Origin: Struthio camelus
Taxonomy: Eukaryota > Chordata > Aves > Struthioniformes > Struthionidae
DNA: 64,000 nt
Assembly (NCBI RefSeq): GCF_040807025.1
Contig: NC_090944.1
Location: 111,848,238-111,912,237, forward strand
Direction of reading: 5' to 3'
The position numbers and the translations under genes were made by a program. Shown here piece after piece: positions 51,099 to 61,794 of the stretch (position 1 is its first letter; the number at the start of each line of letters is the position of its first letter). The notes under the pieces are model-generated. The model was given only the letters and a program-made list of their open reading frames with translations. It did no database searches and was not told the origin of the DNA.

Positions 51099-51313
51099 CT
51101 ACGTGTTAAGTTTTCCCTGAAGCATATCATCTATTATAGCTTTTATCTTCACACTAATCACTTCAAGAGGAACCTGTAGACCTTCTAATCCTTCCATTTC
51201 TAACACCATAATCTTTTGATCTTTAATCAAATAAATATCCCTTCTGTCCACAAGCAAGAAAAGTACAAAAGAAGGATTTGCAAAGCTTTCTTCCTGTTCC
51301 ATGTTATCAGTAG
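51099..51313 (-). CDS. putative terminal coding exon of an unrecognised gene (exon E)
   Basis: Last of four or five minus-strand segments that join in phase. The exon starts after an AG at 51314-51315 (aaaaaaaaatcag, poor in pyrimidines) with two bases of a split codon. It then reads 70 codons to TAG (plus 51099-51101). The product begins TDNMEQEESFANPSFVLFLL, continues with VDRRDIYLIKDQKIMVLEME and ends IIDDMLQGKLNT. It has alternating hydrophobic strands, a C-terminal amphipathic helix, and no low-complexity bias. I recognise no family. The preceding exon donates T, giving TCT at the junction. No AATAAA was found in the few hundred bases beyond the stop. Confidence 0.45.
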
Positions 51314-51654
51314 CTGATTTTTTTTTAAAATCACTTTGCAAAACTGTTCAGCAGCTGAACTCCTCTGGCTCTATTTGATGTTTGCTTTTTGCTGGGCTCC
51401 CTCTCTTAACCTTTCCTCTGGTGCTTCATTATGTACCATTTGTTTCCTCAATTCCTAGATTGGTTTTACAGTTCTCAGTTACTCCTTGGCATAGCTTATG
51501 ACACCTTTACTCAGTGCCACATCAACAACTGTAATATGATGCTTTACTGAACCAGACCACTTCAACATGAAACCATAAGATGCCTTTTCCAATACTTCTT
51601 TAGGGATTTTTCTATGTTTTGTAAATGGCAGCAGATTATAAAGAGTCCAGTCAT

Positions 51655-51780
51655 AGCAGACTGGATAAGTACATGAGGCAGCCTGATTTAACATTGAAGT
51701 GAGCCCTGCTTGGATCTGGAAGCTGAACTATGCTAAATCCAGAAGTCCCTTCCAACCTACTTTTGACACTAATTCCAATA
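51655..51780 (+). repeat. CR1 LINE 3' end fragment
   Basis: tacatgaggcagcctgattt, gtgagccctgcttgga and ccagaagtcccttccaacct match the 3' end of avian-type CR1 (catgaggcagcctgattt ... gccctgcttggag ... ctccagaggtcccttccaacc). The copy is in plus orientation and lacks the usual terminal 8-bp microsatellite. It is the best single indicator of a sauropsid, probably avian, genome. Confidence 0.75.
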
Positions 51781-52348
51781 TTCCCCATGTCCAGTTCTGC
51801 CCAACTTATCCTTTTTGTCTTGGATCTTTCTCCTATCTTGCCGTCCGGTCTTTCTTTTACTGCAGGTAGTGTATCAAGTCCTTCTCAATAAGAGTATGAG
51901 CCAATGCATTGATGAAGGGCTAGACTCAAAATACAGCTGACCATGTTCAAGTCTAACCTCCTGTCTACAAATTCCCCTTGTCTTTCATGTTTGAGGAGAA
52001 TGCTTTAACCATTTGCCATAGGCTACTCTGTGGTTTGCTTTACATCTCTTGAGGTACTTTCTTTCACTTTATATGGACTTCACAACAAGAGTTGAGACTG
52101 AGGTCTACCTTATTCCAGGTGACTTCCAGGAATTACTACCAAATCTTACAGTTATTCTTGTTCTCATTCTCTTGTTCCCTATTCATCCTCTCTTAGGTGA
52201 ATACTCCTACCACTTCCCTGTGGGGTATAACAGATGAAAATCAAAGGGGGAAGATATTGTGCTATCACCTTTCCCCTGCTTCTGTGGTGAGTTACAGTTA
52301 TTGAGTTTGGTTGGTGCACACGTTCACACTGCAGTTTACCTCTGGTTT

Positions 52349-52384
52349 AAAAAAAAAAAAAAAAAGAGAGAGAGAGAGAGAAAA
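52349..52384 (+). repeat. A17 run and (GA)n microsatellite
   Basis: Seventeen A followed by eight GA units and A4: a homopurine tract in the intron of the minus-strand candidate gene. Confidence 0.9.
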
Positions 52385-54190
52385 CAAACACAGTAAAACT
52401 TCTCTACCTTCTTCTTCCCAATTTTTCCGATCAGCCCAAAATTTATTTCCACACACCCAGCAGATCCAGGCTGATCATCTCTCTTGTGTGTGGTTCTAAG
52501 TAAAATAGCATGAGTAACTATTTTTATACTTCATTAATGGCACAAAAAATGACACTCGGATTATTTATCCCCTAGAAACTAGTTATTATTTAAAACTTAC
52601 TACTGTATCCACTCAAACAGAAAAAAAAAAACGTGACTAATGCAGAGAGTCCCTGCTTTCCCATTTTTATGTCTATGAGAAAATATCAATGTGGGAAGAT
52701 CAATCGCTTGCGCCTAGATGCTGCCTCAGGGCTATTTGCAAGGGTAGTCAGAGTGTCGCATACCTATGTGCTTCTGTCCTGCTCATTTAGACCAGGTGCA
52801 GATAGTAGTACGTGTGAGGCAAGGAAGGTAAACCTGTAAGTTGGCAGCCTGCTGCCGCATCTCAAGATTCAGAGCTCTCACCTGTCCCAGAGAGGCTCAT
52901 AAGAAGGCGAGAGTCACCTGGCTGCACACCTGCAAGTCCTGCCCAGTGCTTCTATTCCATCTGCTTTGGAGGAAGGGCTTTCTCATGCAATTTGTAGATA
53001 TAGAGTACAGCACAGTAGTCCTCTGTTACAGTCTTAGGAAAGTGCTGACAGAGAAATAGCTGGTAACTGATGCCGTGGTGCAAGACGCTGCTATGGCCTG
53101 CAAGCTTCATCGAAACATTTGCAAGAAGTATTAAACACTTCTTTTTGGTGGAAGAATTTATTCAGTGCAAACATCCAGATGAAAACTTTGAAGGAGTCTG
53201 CAAGAACATAAGTGGGAAGTTAATGAGTGAGCAGGGTGGTATTACCATGCCCCAAAGTGAATGCTATCTTTGCACTATGAAAGAAGCTAAAAATGATACC
53301 TGCCAACTACAAAACTTTTGCTTTTTGAAAGAATAAGAGATTAAATAGCTTCATGAAATGCCAGAAGAGATGAGTAATTGTTCAGTGAGGCATCTAAACC
53401 AGATTAATTAGAACTTGGAAAGAAAAATCTTGGCTAGAAATGTGTCTATACGTTGGCAACACAGGAAGGAAAAGTACTCATGTTCTAGGTAACCGACTAG
53501 ATCACCTTCGGCCCCTCCCCCCCAGAAGAAAAAAACCCATATGCAAAACCTGTCACAGAAGATTAAAGTCTAGGAGCTTTGGAGGGGTGACCCCAGGGAG
53601 AACTCGAGCTGATATGAGGGAAATAAGTCCCTTGAGACTGTAGGAGAAGAAATGCATTTTCATTCGCCCCCACCCACCTCCCTTCAGTAAGGAATATGAG
53701 AGGCGTTAAAGAAACTGAATTCTCTTCTGCTAGGCAGAAGCTTGCTTTATCATGGCTGTCTCTGTGTCCAGAGTTACAAAAATTACTTAAAGACAGCTGT
53801 ACTAACCTCAATTGTAGTGGTCGACAGTTGCAATAAAGTAAACTCCACATCACCATGTATTTTGTTAAAGACAACACTGTACACATCAAGATCACATAAT
53901 TATCAGAGTCCTGCCATATCAAAATCAAGTATTTGGCGTTTTCACAAGCTTCTTGATGCTATACAGACAATATCAAAACATAATAATAATACTTCCTTGT
54001 AGAATGAGCTCGACAGTATTTGCATCTTAATAAAAATAAATACTAAATTCAAGAAGTACCATAGTCCTTTATCCTTTCAATTATTTCACACACTCCAAAC
54101 AACTTCCATCGATCAACTTTTTCCAGAAAGCACTATAACACATGATATAAGTATCTTAAAAGCTAATGCATTTTTAATACCTTTACTCAC

Positions 54191-54472
54191 ATAGATATAA
54201 CACTCCCTTTGGCTTCTCTGAAAAACCATCCCTCTGTATAGCCTCAAGACAAAATGCAGGTTTTTCATTCTCTGAATCTAATCGCAGGTGGTTAACAAAC
54301 AGCATATCCTCCACTGAGATACATTCAAAGCTGTTTTGGTCTGATCCTACAAACATAATAGGCCCTACCTCACTAGGGTTACATTTAGTTTTAAACATTC
54401 CTCTTACTAGTAAGCACTGGCAAGCCCTGGTTCTGGGATCCCGTTCTGCAATCACGTTCACATGAGGCCCCA
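54191..54472 (-). CDS. putative internal coding exon of an unrecognised gene (exon B)
   Basis: 282 bases: two bases completing a split codon, 93 codons, and one base of the next. The donor is TCTAT|gtgagtaaag (excellent). The acceptor is acctcag at 54473-54474, with a weak pyrimidine tract. The product reads GPHVNVIAERDPRTRACQCL at its start and ends KPKGVLYL. The middle holds CISVEDMLFVNHLRLDSENE followed by PAFCLEAIQRDGFSEKP. Balanced composition and alternating strand-like segments make this the most convincing of the set. The split ATG (A from exon A, TG from this exon) and split TCT with exon E both keep frame. Family unknown. Confidence 0.5.
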
Positions 54473-56358
54473 CTGAGGTCCCTCTTTTGTGAGTTCAGTA
54501 CTTTGGGGCATAGCTGGCATCATCTTCATCCCATGGAAACTACCAAAATAAACTCAGGAAATCTTTATTTACCTCTAGGTACACTCAAGCTCCTCTAGCA
54601 TTGCCTCTTCTGACCTGGGGAGAAACTTGGCAGCAGGGAATCAAACCCAGGAAAAGTTTTCTGCAGGTGCGAAAAAAAAAAAGCAACATCAGCAGAACAA
54701 CCTGCAAGCACCAGTGAGAGCAGCACTCAGCTCATGCTCTCTGCACTCCCCTAATCGGGCACTTTGTTGCCTTGCTATCTGGCTTCCTCTGGTATAGTCC
54801 CTTATACCCCAGGGTTACCCTTCCTAGCCTTCTGCTCTTCTACCTTTCTGGTAGCAAATCCTCAAAAGTCTTAGACTAAGAGTTCAAAAAAAAAAAAAAA
54901 AAAAAAACGGACAGCCTCATAAAGCCTCCCTTTTAAAGGGAAGAGGAAAAATGAATCAGAAGAACAAGCTTGCCACTTTAGTGATCCCACTGTCTACTTT
55001 ACTTTATATCTGATTTTTTATCCTTCCCATTTCAAATGTTAACTCTTTGGAAGGATAAGAATTTCTGGCTACTTTGTGTTTGTAAAATTTCTAGCATGCT
55101 CCTGTTTGGTCCTTAATTCTATCATTGTAAGAATAAAAGTTGAATATTCAGAAGTATTACAAAAAATAAGTCAACAGTTAAACAGAAGCCTGAAAATTAG
55201 AAAAGAAAAACACTTGGCTTAAGGAACAGGCTGTTTTAGAAGTCGATTTTTTTTTCCCCTCAGCAGACAAGCTGTGAAAATCTAGGCTTTACATAAAGTT
55301 CAGTTTGGGGTATGCAAATTGCCGATGTTATTGAGAGCAGTCTGGAAGGTAACCTAGGATGCAATGCACCTGTGTTTGCAAGTTAGCAAAGGCTTTGGCT
55401 AGTTAAGTAAGCCGAGTTTTCCTTTTTTCCTTTTCAGGGCTGAGACAATTGTTTCTGCTTGCTTGAAGATCTTCCCTTGTAAAAAAAAAAAAAAGGTTGA
55501 AAAGTTTTGCTACGGAAAAAGAAAAGAATACCTGTTAAATACCTATTGTGGCTGATGAATAGATCAAGAGTCTAAATAGCCCTTTCCCTCTTAAAGCTAG
55601 AAAGCAAACAAATAGAAACCAAAAAAATCACCCAGTTTATTTTTATGTTAAATCAGAAACAAATGAGCAGCCAGGTGTGCACTGACCTACAAGCATTCTA
55701 TAGTCTCATTTTTAGGCTTATTTCATACAGATTTCTGGTCCTTTCCTCTCAGAAAAAGAGTCTTTCTGCCTAGGGGTCTGTACAGAAAATCAGCTACTAT
55801 AGTTAACATTTTCCAACTTTTTTTTCTATTTAAAAAACTAGGTATTTGTCTAAATGAAGATTTTTGCAGAAAATTTTTGACTTCCTTGGATACCCTTAGA
55901 TCTCTATTAGGGAGAGAAATCGTCAATATTGAAAAAAACAAACAAATTTCCAACCCCTTTTACAAGCAGTTCTTGTTGCTCTGACATTAATTATTCCCAA
56001 ATTTATAATCTTTTTTATCTTCAGGGATTGTTTGCATTTGTCTGACATTTCAAAATTGTATTTATGGGAACATATCACATTTTTAAGTCCTCATTCAAAG
56101 AGAATTCACAAAGAAGGTTTCAGCACGGTTTGATACACAGTTTCAACTGCTTTTTCCATTTTTCTGTGTCTACGCAGATAGATGGATTTTTGCCTTCAGC
56201 CAGTTCTGTTTAGTGACAGCAATTAGTTGGTCAATTAGGTATGAGCATGCTTGCAGCTTTGTCATTTAAATGACATTAAAAAAGGGATAATAACAGGTCG
56301 AAGATTCGTTCTCCAGTCACACTCAGTACTCTTTATTAAACTAAAATAAACCTCTTAC
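54473..56358 (-). other. intron between candidate exons A and B
   Basis: 1.9 kb, AT-rich, with a 22-A run at 54,886-54,907. No supported exon. Confidence 0.4.
54886..54907 (+). repeat. poly-A run (22 A)
   Basis: Homopolymer on the plus strand, so poly-T on the sense strand of the candidate gene. Confidence 0.95.
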
Positions 56359-56590
56359 TTTTCTTGGTCAGAATTATTGGGGCAATTTTAGGAAGAGGCA
56401 GAATGTCTTCAGAACTATCATATTGTGGTGTGAGAAATATCCTCTGGCGTGAGCTAACAACGTTGGGGAATAGCATTCCCAGCAATAGTTTAATTGCTGC
56501 TGATACGATCTGAGTATCTGGGCTTGTCTTATGCTGCTCGACAATCACTTTCAGCTTAGAAGTCAAAAGCAGATCTGTCTCAGTCAATGC
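56359..56590 (-). CDS. putative internal coding exon of an unrecognised gene (exon A)
   Basis: 232 bases, phase 0 at its start and phase 1 at its end. The donor is AAGAAAA|gtaagagg (good). The acceptor is gttagcactcag at 56591-56592, with few pyrimidines. The 77 codons begin ALTETDLLLTSKLKVIVEQH, continue TSPDTQIVSAAIKLLLGMLF and include LTPQYDSSEDILPLPKIAP before ending LTKK. A helical first half (KLKVIVEQ, AAIKLLLGML) is followed by a Pro-rich acidic segment. No known domain is recognised. Confidence 0.45.
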
Positions 56591-59500
56591 CTGAGTGCTA
56601 ACGAGTCAGCGCCTATCTCATATGAACCTATGCATAACACACCAAACATTTCCAGAGAGCTCAGGCTGTGTCCTCTTTGAGGTGCTCTACATCTTCCTTT
56701 TCTTGGCCAAACATATTGATAACAGTTAATGAGCAATACGAACGTAATAGTACAAAATTTCGAATACATGTAACAACTGATAAACTAGCAAGATCAGTTT
56801 GTCTTTTTTATTCTGTGCTGCTGCATGGTCACACTGCTCTTCTGAAGTCTTGATGCCTGTGTAAGCAGGTGCTAATAAATATGAAACCCTTGCAGTTTCA
56901 GTAGTGCAGTTTTTATAGTTGTACCCTCTGAATAAACTGAAAATGATTAAATGAATACAATGAATGAAAAACATAAGTACTTCAGAGGCAGCTATTTTTG
57001 GCAATACGTTTTTATGGGGTTTTTTTCTTGTTAGGGCTCACTGGTCGAAGACAGTATTTAACCTCCTCTGGCTCTGCTTTGTATTTCCAGGAAGTTTCAG
57101 CCTGGTGAAGTTTTTTGATAGTACAAGCTTTTTATCTTAACGTATTTTCCTAATCTGCTTTATTTCTGTATCAAGTACAATTCAGAAAACGTTCAAACCC
57201 AAGCAGTCCGATAAATGTCTGGTTCGTTCAGGCCTATACAATCAGTTTTGTGTAAAAGAAACCTCTTCACAACACACTGGCTGCCCTGACTCCGTCAAAA
57301 AACTCTCGCAAGTACTGTGCTGTGCAAGTGTAACCTGGGTACGAGCGTGTACTCCAAAGCCACACTTGCATTACTACTAGCTACAATGAGGCTATGCTTC
57401 TTCACTCCTGTTGCCAGGATCTGTGCAGAAATATCTTGCTGTTATTGGCACTGCAATAAGCCACTTTGTGACTGTTTTGTTGAAAAGATAAAAGTTCAAA
57501 ACCCCCTTTGGGAGACTCTGGCCAAAATCATCTTCATCTTCATATTTTTTCGGCACTCCGTGAGGGAGAAAATAATCCAAATTTCTTCATTCTTTTTAGG
57601 GTAAGTTTTTTTCCCTGACAATTTTTCAGAGGGTAAAATATCATCATCTCCTTGAAGGAATATCAATGATGTTCTCTTTGCAGTACTAATCTGGGCCTTT
57701 TTGGTCATTTTATTTCCTTCTGCTTACAAATTAAATTGATTTGCAGAGACAGAGCTCTTCAAAGATATTCCCATAAGATCACTGGTTAGATTAAACCAGT
57801 ACTTGAAACGATAATGAATCTGTTTCTGAAAAACAAATGTTTGTCTTCTCCAAATTGTGCCTGGGGTTCCCCTGAGCTTTACAATTCAGTGAGCATTAAT
57901 GTTACATAGCACAAATGATGGGACTTTTCTGAGAAGACAGGATGCAGCTGCTCATGCTTAATTAAAACTTATAAGATTTGGTGTGTTGCTTTGATCTCTT
58001 CCTTTGTTGTTTTTCCACCTTTTGAGCAAAGAATCTATCAAAGGCTACATGTATGCAGCATGTTCATCTCAGTGAAAGTTATTTACAGGGCCCATCTGTA
58101 AAGCTTTTGGAAGAAAATGGTATTTCCAGGCAAGGTGACAAGTTTAATTGTGTTTGAGTTGGATTTCTGTACCCACGTCAACAATACAGGCTGCTTACAT
58201 GTTCAGATGATTGCAAGAAGATTAAGGTAGTATAGTTTGCATTCACCAACAAATATAGGCACCAAAGAGCTGTAGAATGGGTATATATACCTTGTTTTAG
58301 TGAATACCACTTAGGCAGGAAACCTATACCACGTAATATGCAGCTCTGCATAGCCCTGCAGAACCCTGATACAGACCTTGGGGCAGGACCAGAATGAATC
58401 GGAGGCAGCAGCAGGTGCAGCTGGAAGGGTGAGAGTCCATACTGCTGCATGAGCTATAGCAACAAGGATCCCACTGCTTTTATATTTGCCCAGAGGGTAA
58501 CATAGCTCCTAACAGGAGAAGGAGCTATGCTCTGACAAGCCAAATCAGAACAAAAGTAAAAGAAGCTGCAGTTCTCCCACTCTTTTCTGTATTTTGCAAA
58601 AGGCATATCTGGGCTGCACGCTGCAGTGTCGAACAGAGCTTTTGAGCTAGCGAAGGCCAAGGGGAAGGGAAGGCTTATGAGCTCTGGTACAGGCGGACAC
58701 AGAAATGTTAATTCAGACCCCGAATGACTGTCTCCTCATCCAGTGTTGCATTGTATTGCACAGCTGCAGCAGTCTGGAAATAGTCTGGGAACCTCTGCAC
58801 TCTTGATTCTCTATGAAGAAAGAGACAATTCTCAGTAATTTTAGGATGATTTGTGCAACACCTCTCTTTGAAAGATCAAATATTCAGTTACCACAATCTT
58901 CAACCCTTGTTGTTACCATGACATATTTAATGAAAAGAGTATCAAGCTCAGTAACTTTTTATCTTTAAAAGTTTTTGAATGACGAATCATAACACAGAAT
59001 AAAATTTTGGCCTCTATTGATTTTGACCATTAGTGATTTCTTAAGTCATCACAAGCCTAACAAAGCTATAGAAAAATTATCCGAAGAAGGGGAAAAATCA
59101 TCACTGGAAGAATGACTGAAAACATATGAACATCTTAAGGATCTTGCTTGCTTGATAGAAATATCGTAATAAAAATTAATGTGTGATTCATAGTCCTTTG
59201 AAGCCAATGGAAAGACCCACAGTTGCACTAACATTTGAATTGAACTCCATTATGTTCAAAAAGATCTTTAGGATTACATTTTCAGAATTGCCCACATGAT
59301 TAAGAAAGCTAAATCACATAGATGCTTTGAAAGTATTCCTCTCAGTAATGATTATTGAGTTGAAATCTCTTCGTATAAGAGTAATTGCCTGACCTGCAAG
59401 CTTGCTCACCAGGTTAGAGTCTAAACTCTTATCAGAGACGCAGCAAGCGGCGTGAAGCACAAATACTGTCTCGCTCCCCCTTCTCCGCTGTGTTATCATC

Positions 59501-59627
59501 TGCTCTTTTCAGACTGCGCAAGCTGCTGACAATTGCTGCCTCCCTCTCAAACCTCTTCTTCCTCTGCTGCAGCAGCAGCACGCTCAGCTAAGGAGGTTGT
59601 GAGAAGTCCCACTTGCCCTGCCCTTAC
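56591..59627 (-). other. intron between candidate exons D and A
   Basis: 3.0 kb. Open minus frames at 57,496-57,708 and 58,178-58,450 were tested as exons and rejected on phase or donor grounds. Minus-strand 59,450-59,610 stays open in two frames just after the donor of exon D, one Ala/Glu-rich and one Lys/Arg-rich. Confidence 0.35.
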
Positions 59628-59793
59628 ATTGGCTTTGCCTGTAAGTACAGTTATCTGACAACTGCTGGCTGATAGTAATGAGGCATGCACAACTACAGGC
59701 TTGATGAATCTGTCCAAGTTTTTACATGAGAAGGCAGAAGAAACAATAGGGAAACACCCTGATGTTGAACTGCCATCACACTCCAAGCAGAGG
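59628..59793 (-). CDS. putative internal coding exon of an unrecognised gene (exon D)
   Basis: 166 bases: one base completing a split codon, then 55 codons ending in phase 0. The donor is GCCAAT|gtaagggc (strong). The acceptor is agtggtacag at 59794-59795, preceded by a purine run. The product reads LCLECDGSSTSGCFPIVSSA, then FSCKNLDRFIKPVVVHASLL, then SASSCQITVLTGKAN. Five Cys in 55 residues and a strand-rich pattern stand out. It joins exon A in phase 0. If the donor is not used, the same frame continues 27 codons through an Ala5/Glu-rich tail to a stop at 59,547. Confidence 0.45.
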
Positions 59794-59881
59794 CTGTACC
59801 ACTTTTTTTTTTTTGCTCTCATCAAACTGAAAGGTGCAGAAAAAAACCAGAAACACTTCTTGCATCCACTTTCTTCCTGCA

Positions 59882-59917
59882 TCACACTTGATTGCATGCT
59901 CACACTTGATTGCATAC
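59882..59917 (+). repeat. 18-bp tandem duplication
   Basis: Two copies of tcacacttgattgcat(g/a)c in direct tandem with one mismatch. They lie in the presumed intron of the minus-strand candidate gene. Confidence 0.9.
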
Positions 59918-60783
59918 TTATCAACCCAGCTAAAACAGAGCTAAATGAAAAGCATAAAAGCATTTTGGGATAAATGGATAGTTCAAATAGGTAATTGCTT
60001 AGGGTAGAGGAACGCTACTCATCTAAAATAGCTCTGTTATTCTGGATTTCACCAGAGCAACGGAAAAAAGTTAACCCTCCTTGACCAACACTGTATGTGA
60101 TGCACAGTTTTGAGCATTTTGTAACATAAAATCCCTTATAAGTCATATCCATCTGGTTTAGGGAGGCATCACAAACTCATTGTTAGAGTCTAATTCTTTG
60201 CATATAAAGCAAAGTTCATTTGAGCTTTGCCGGGATGATCCTTATCATGTGAGTTTGAATGGACCATTTAGGGTTAGGTTCAGAAGGGGCAAAGACATTT
60301 AGCAGCCACAGGTAGACATTACTCCCCTAATCCTCTACAGAAATTTTTGGCACACAAATGCACTCGCTGCCTGGCGTGTTCTTGTCTATAGTCATGAGTA
60401 CCAGAAAGTGGGCGCACACACACACAACCACTGCCAGTTCCCCAAGCATGAAGTTGCAGGGTTAGCTGCACTGAGCTGCTCAGGGCCCTATTCTCTCCAG
60501 GTTTCAGAAAATAAGCACCTATTTTATTCAGAGTATATTTATACCTGCACAAAACACAGTCAGAGAAAAGACTGACAAACTAGTCTCTGTCTTTTACTTA
60601 ATAGAGATGGCGACCTCCAGTTCCTCCTTTCCCCCCATATCTCCTGCGCCAATTCTGCCCGCCAGTGTCCTGGGGTGGGACTCATTCTGATCGCATTTTT
60701 CTTTGCATAAAACGCATAGATATATGTTAGGCCATGGCCAGGACTCTGATCTCTTTTTTCAGCTGAGAGGCATTTTTCTCCTG

Positions 60784-60803
60784 TTTTTTTTTTTTTTTTT
60801 TTT
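60784..60803 (+). repeat. poly-T run (20 T)
   Basis: Homopolymer; no element body recognised beside it. Confidence 0.9.
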
Positions 60804-61054
60804 GGCATGGTAGGATGCTCCAATGAAAAGAAACCCAGGTTAATTCACAGCATGGTGCTTAGAGCATTCTTCCAAAAAGTGAGAGATGAAATTTCAAAGC
60901 CTTTAAGCAGAGAATAGTTTTAACACAATGTTTTTCGTAATCCACATGGATGATCCAAGTTCTGATTAAAAAAAGCTCCTTCTCTTGACATTTCTGAAAG
61001 GATTTAATCTTCCTCAGGTTTTGAAACAGAGAAAGCGTGGAGGCCTCAGGTGAG

Positions 61055-61410
61055 CGTGAAGATCACAGGTGAGTGTTGGACCCCGAGGGCACTGCCAGGC
61101 CTGAATGTGCCTGCGACCAGCCTCCCCCGGGGCCTCCCCTGGCCCCATCTCAGCCCAGCCCCGGCCCGTCAGTCGCTGCCCTTGACGCCGCAGCGGTGCC
61201 GGCTCCAGCCCTGCCACGGCCCTGCCCCTGCCTCGCCACGGCCCCATGGCGGTGCCCGATGCCCCCCACCCAGGTCTGGGGCTGCTTCGGCCGCCCCTGG
61301 GGCTCTGCGCCCTCAGGGCAGGGGGACAGACGGGCCCTGGCGGCGGTACCAGCCCCGGGGAGCCTTCAGCCCATGCGGCACCCTAGTAAGGAGGTTCCTG
61401 GGTGCAAAGC
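61055..61410. promoter_or_regulatory. small CpG-rich, C-rich island
   Basis: About 350 bases with high G+C and frequent CG between AT-rich flanks. On the plus strand its left edge has two donor-like sites (cag|gtgagc at 61,050 and cag|gtgagt at 61,069) 19 bases apart, after an acceptor-like tcttcctcag. No gene is recognised on the plus strand. It may be a promoter for the minus-strand candidate gene, or an unrelated GC-rich patch. Open frames across it on both strands (up to 149 codons) follow from base composition. Confidence 0.4.
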
Positions 61411-61549
61411 CAGAGCTGCAAGGATGCTGCCCAGAAGACTGGACTTCAGCACTTAAGTCTTTCTTTACACAAAAGCTTTTCTTAAGCAAGTACTGGTGAC
61501 TAGCTGAGGCCACAGCTGGCCTGTGAGCAGAGGAGCTCCAGGGTCAAAC

Positions 61550-61794
61550 CTGGAGCTGTGGGTTCCATTAAGGTTTGCAATATTCGGCATTAAGAGCTGT
61601 ATAGCCCTGCTAGTGAACAAAAACTTTAGCCCATCAGCACAGCCCTTCAGCAGAGTGGGGTATAGGAACCTTCCCTGGGGGAGGCACGGACGATCAATCA
61701 GTTTAGGGTGAAAACACCATTTCATGAAGTCTGCAAGAATTTGCTTTAGTGCTCGCTGAAGCCAGGATTTCACCCTCACTGATTTTCTAACCAG
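61550..61794 (-). CDS. possible upstream coding exon of an unrecognised gene (exon F)
   Basis: 245 bases starting in phase 0 after a good acceptor (gatttttgttttccaag at 61795). The segment ends two bases into a codon at a moderate donor, CCAG|gtttga. The 81 codons begin LVRKSVRVKSWLQRALKQIL, contain KWCFHPKLIDRPCLPQ and CADGLKFLF, and end LNGTHSS. AG from this segment plus C from exon D gives a serine codon and keeps frame. The frame stays open in both directions beyond these borders, so limits are uncertain. It is the weakest member of the set; if false, the gene would start elsewhere, perhaps in the CpG-rich patch. Confidence 0.3.

Larger units (their letters stand above)
51314..54190 (-). 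other. intron between candidate exons B and E
   Basis: 2.9 kb. It contains a sense-oriented CR1 3' end (51,655-51,780), an A17/(GA)n tract (52,349-52,384) and no supported exon. The open frames at 53,070-53,336 (plus) and 53,563-53,928 (minus) lack splice context. Confidence 0.4.

Noticed and set aside
53563..53928. 121-codon minus frame between candidate exons B and E
   Set aside because: No acceptor/donor pair giving phase 1 on both sides; Leu/Ser-rich chance composition.
57496..57708. Minus frame MTKKAQISTAKRTS... tested as an extra exon between D and A
   Set aside because: No donor that leaves phase 0 as exon A requires; neighbouring frames are equally open.
58178..58450. Minus frame with LMQQYGLSPFQLHLLLPP after a decent acceptor
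   Set aside because: Available donors leave phase 1 or 2, which breaks the frame into exon A; kept out of the gene model.
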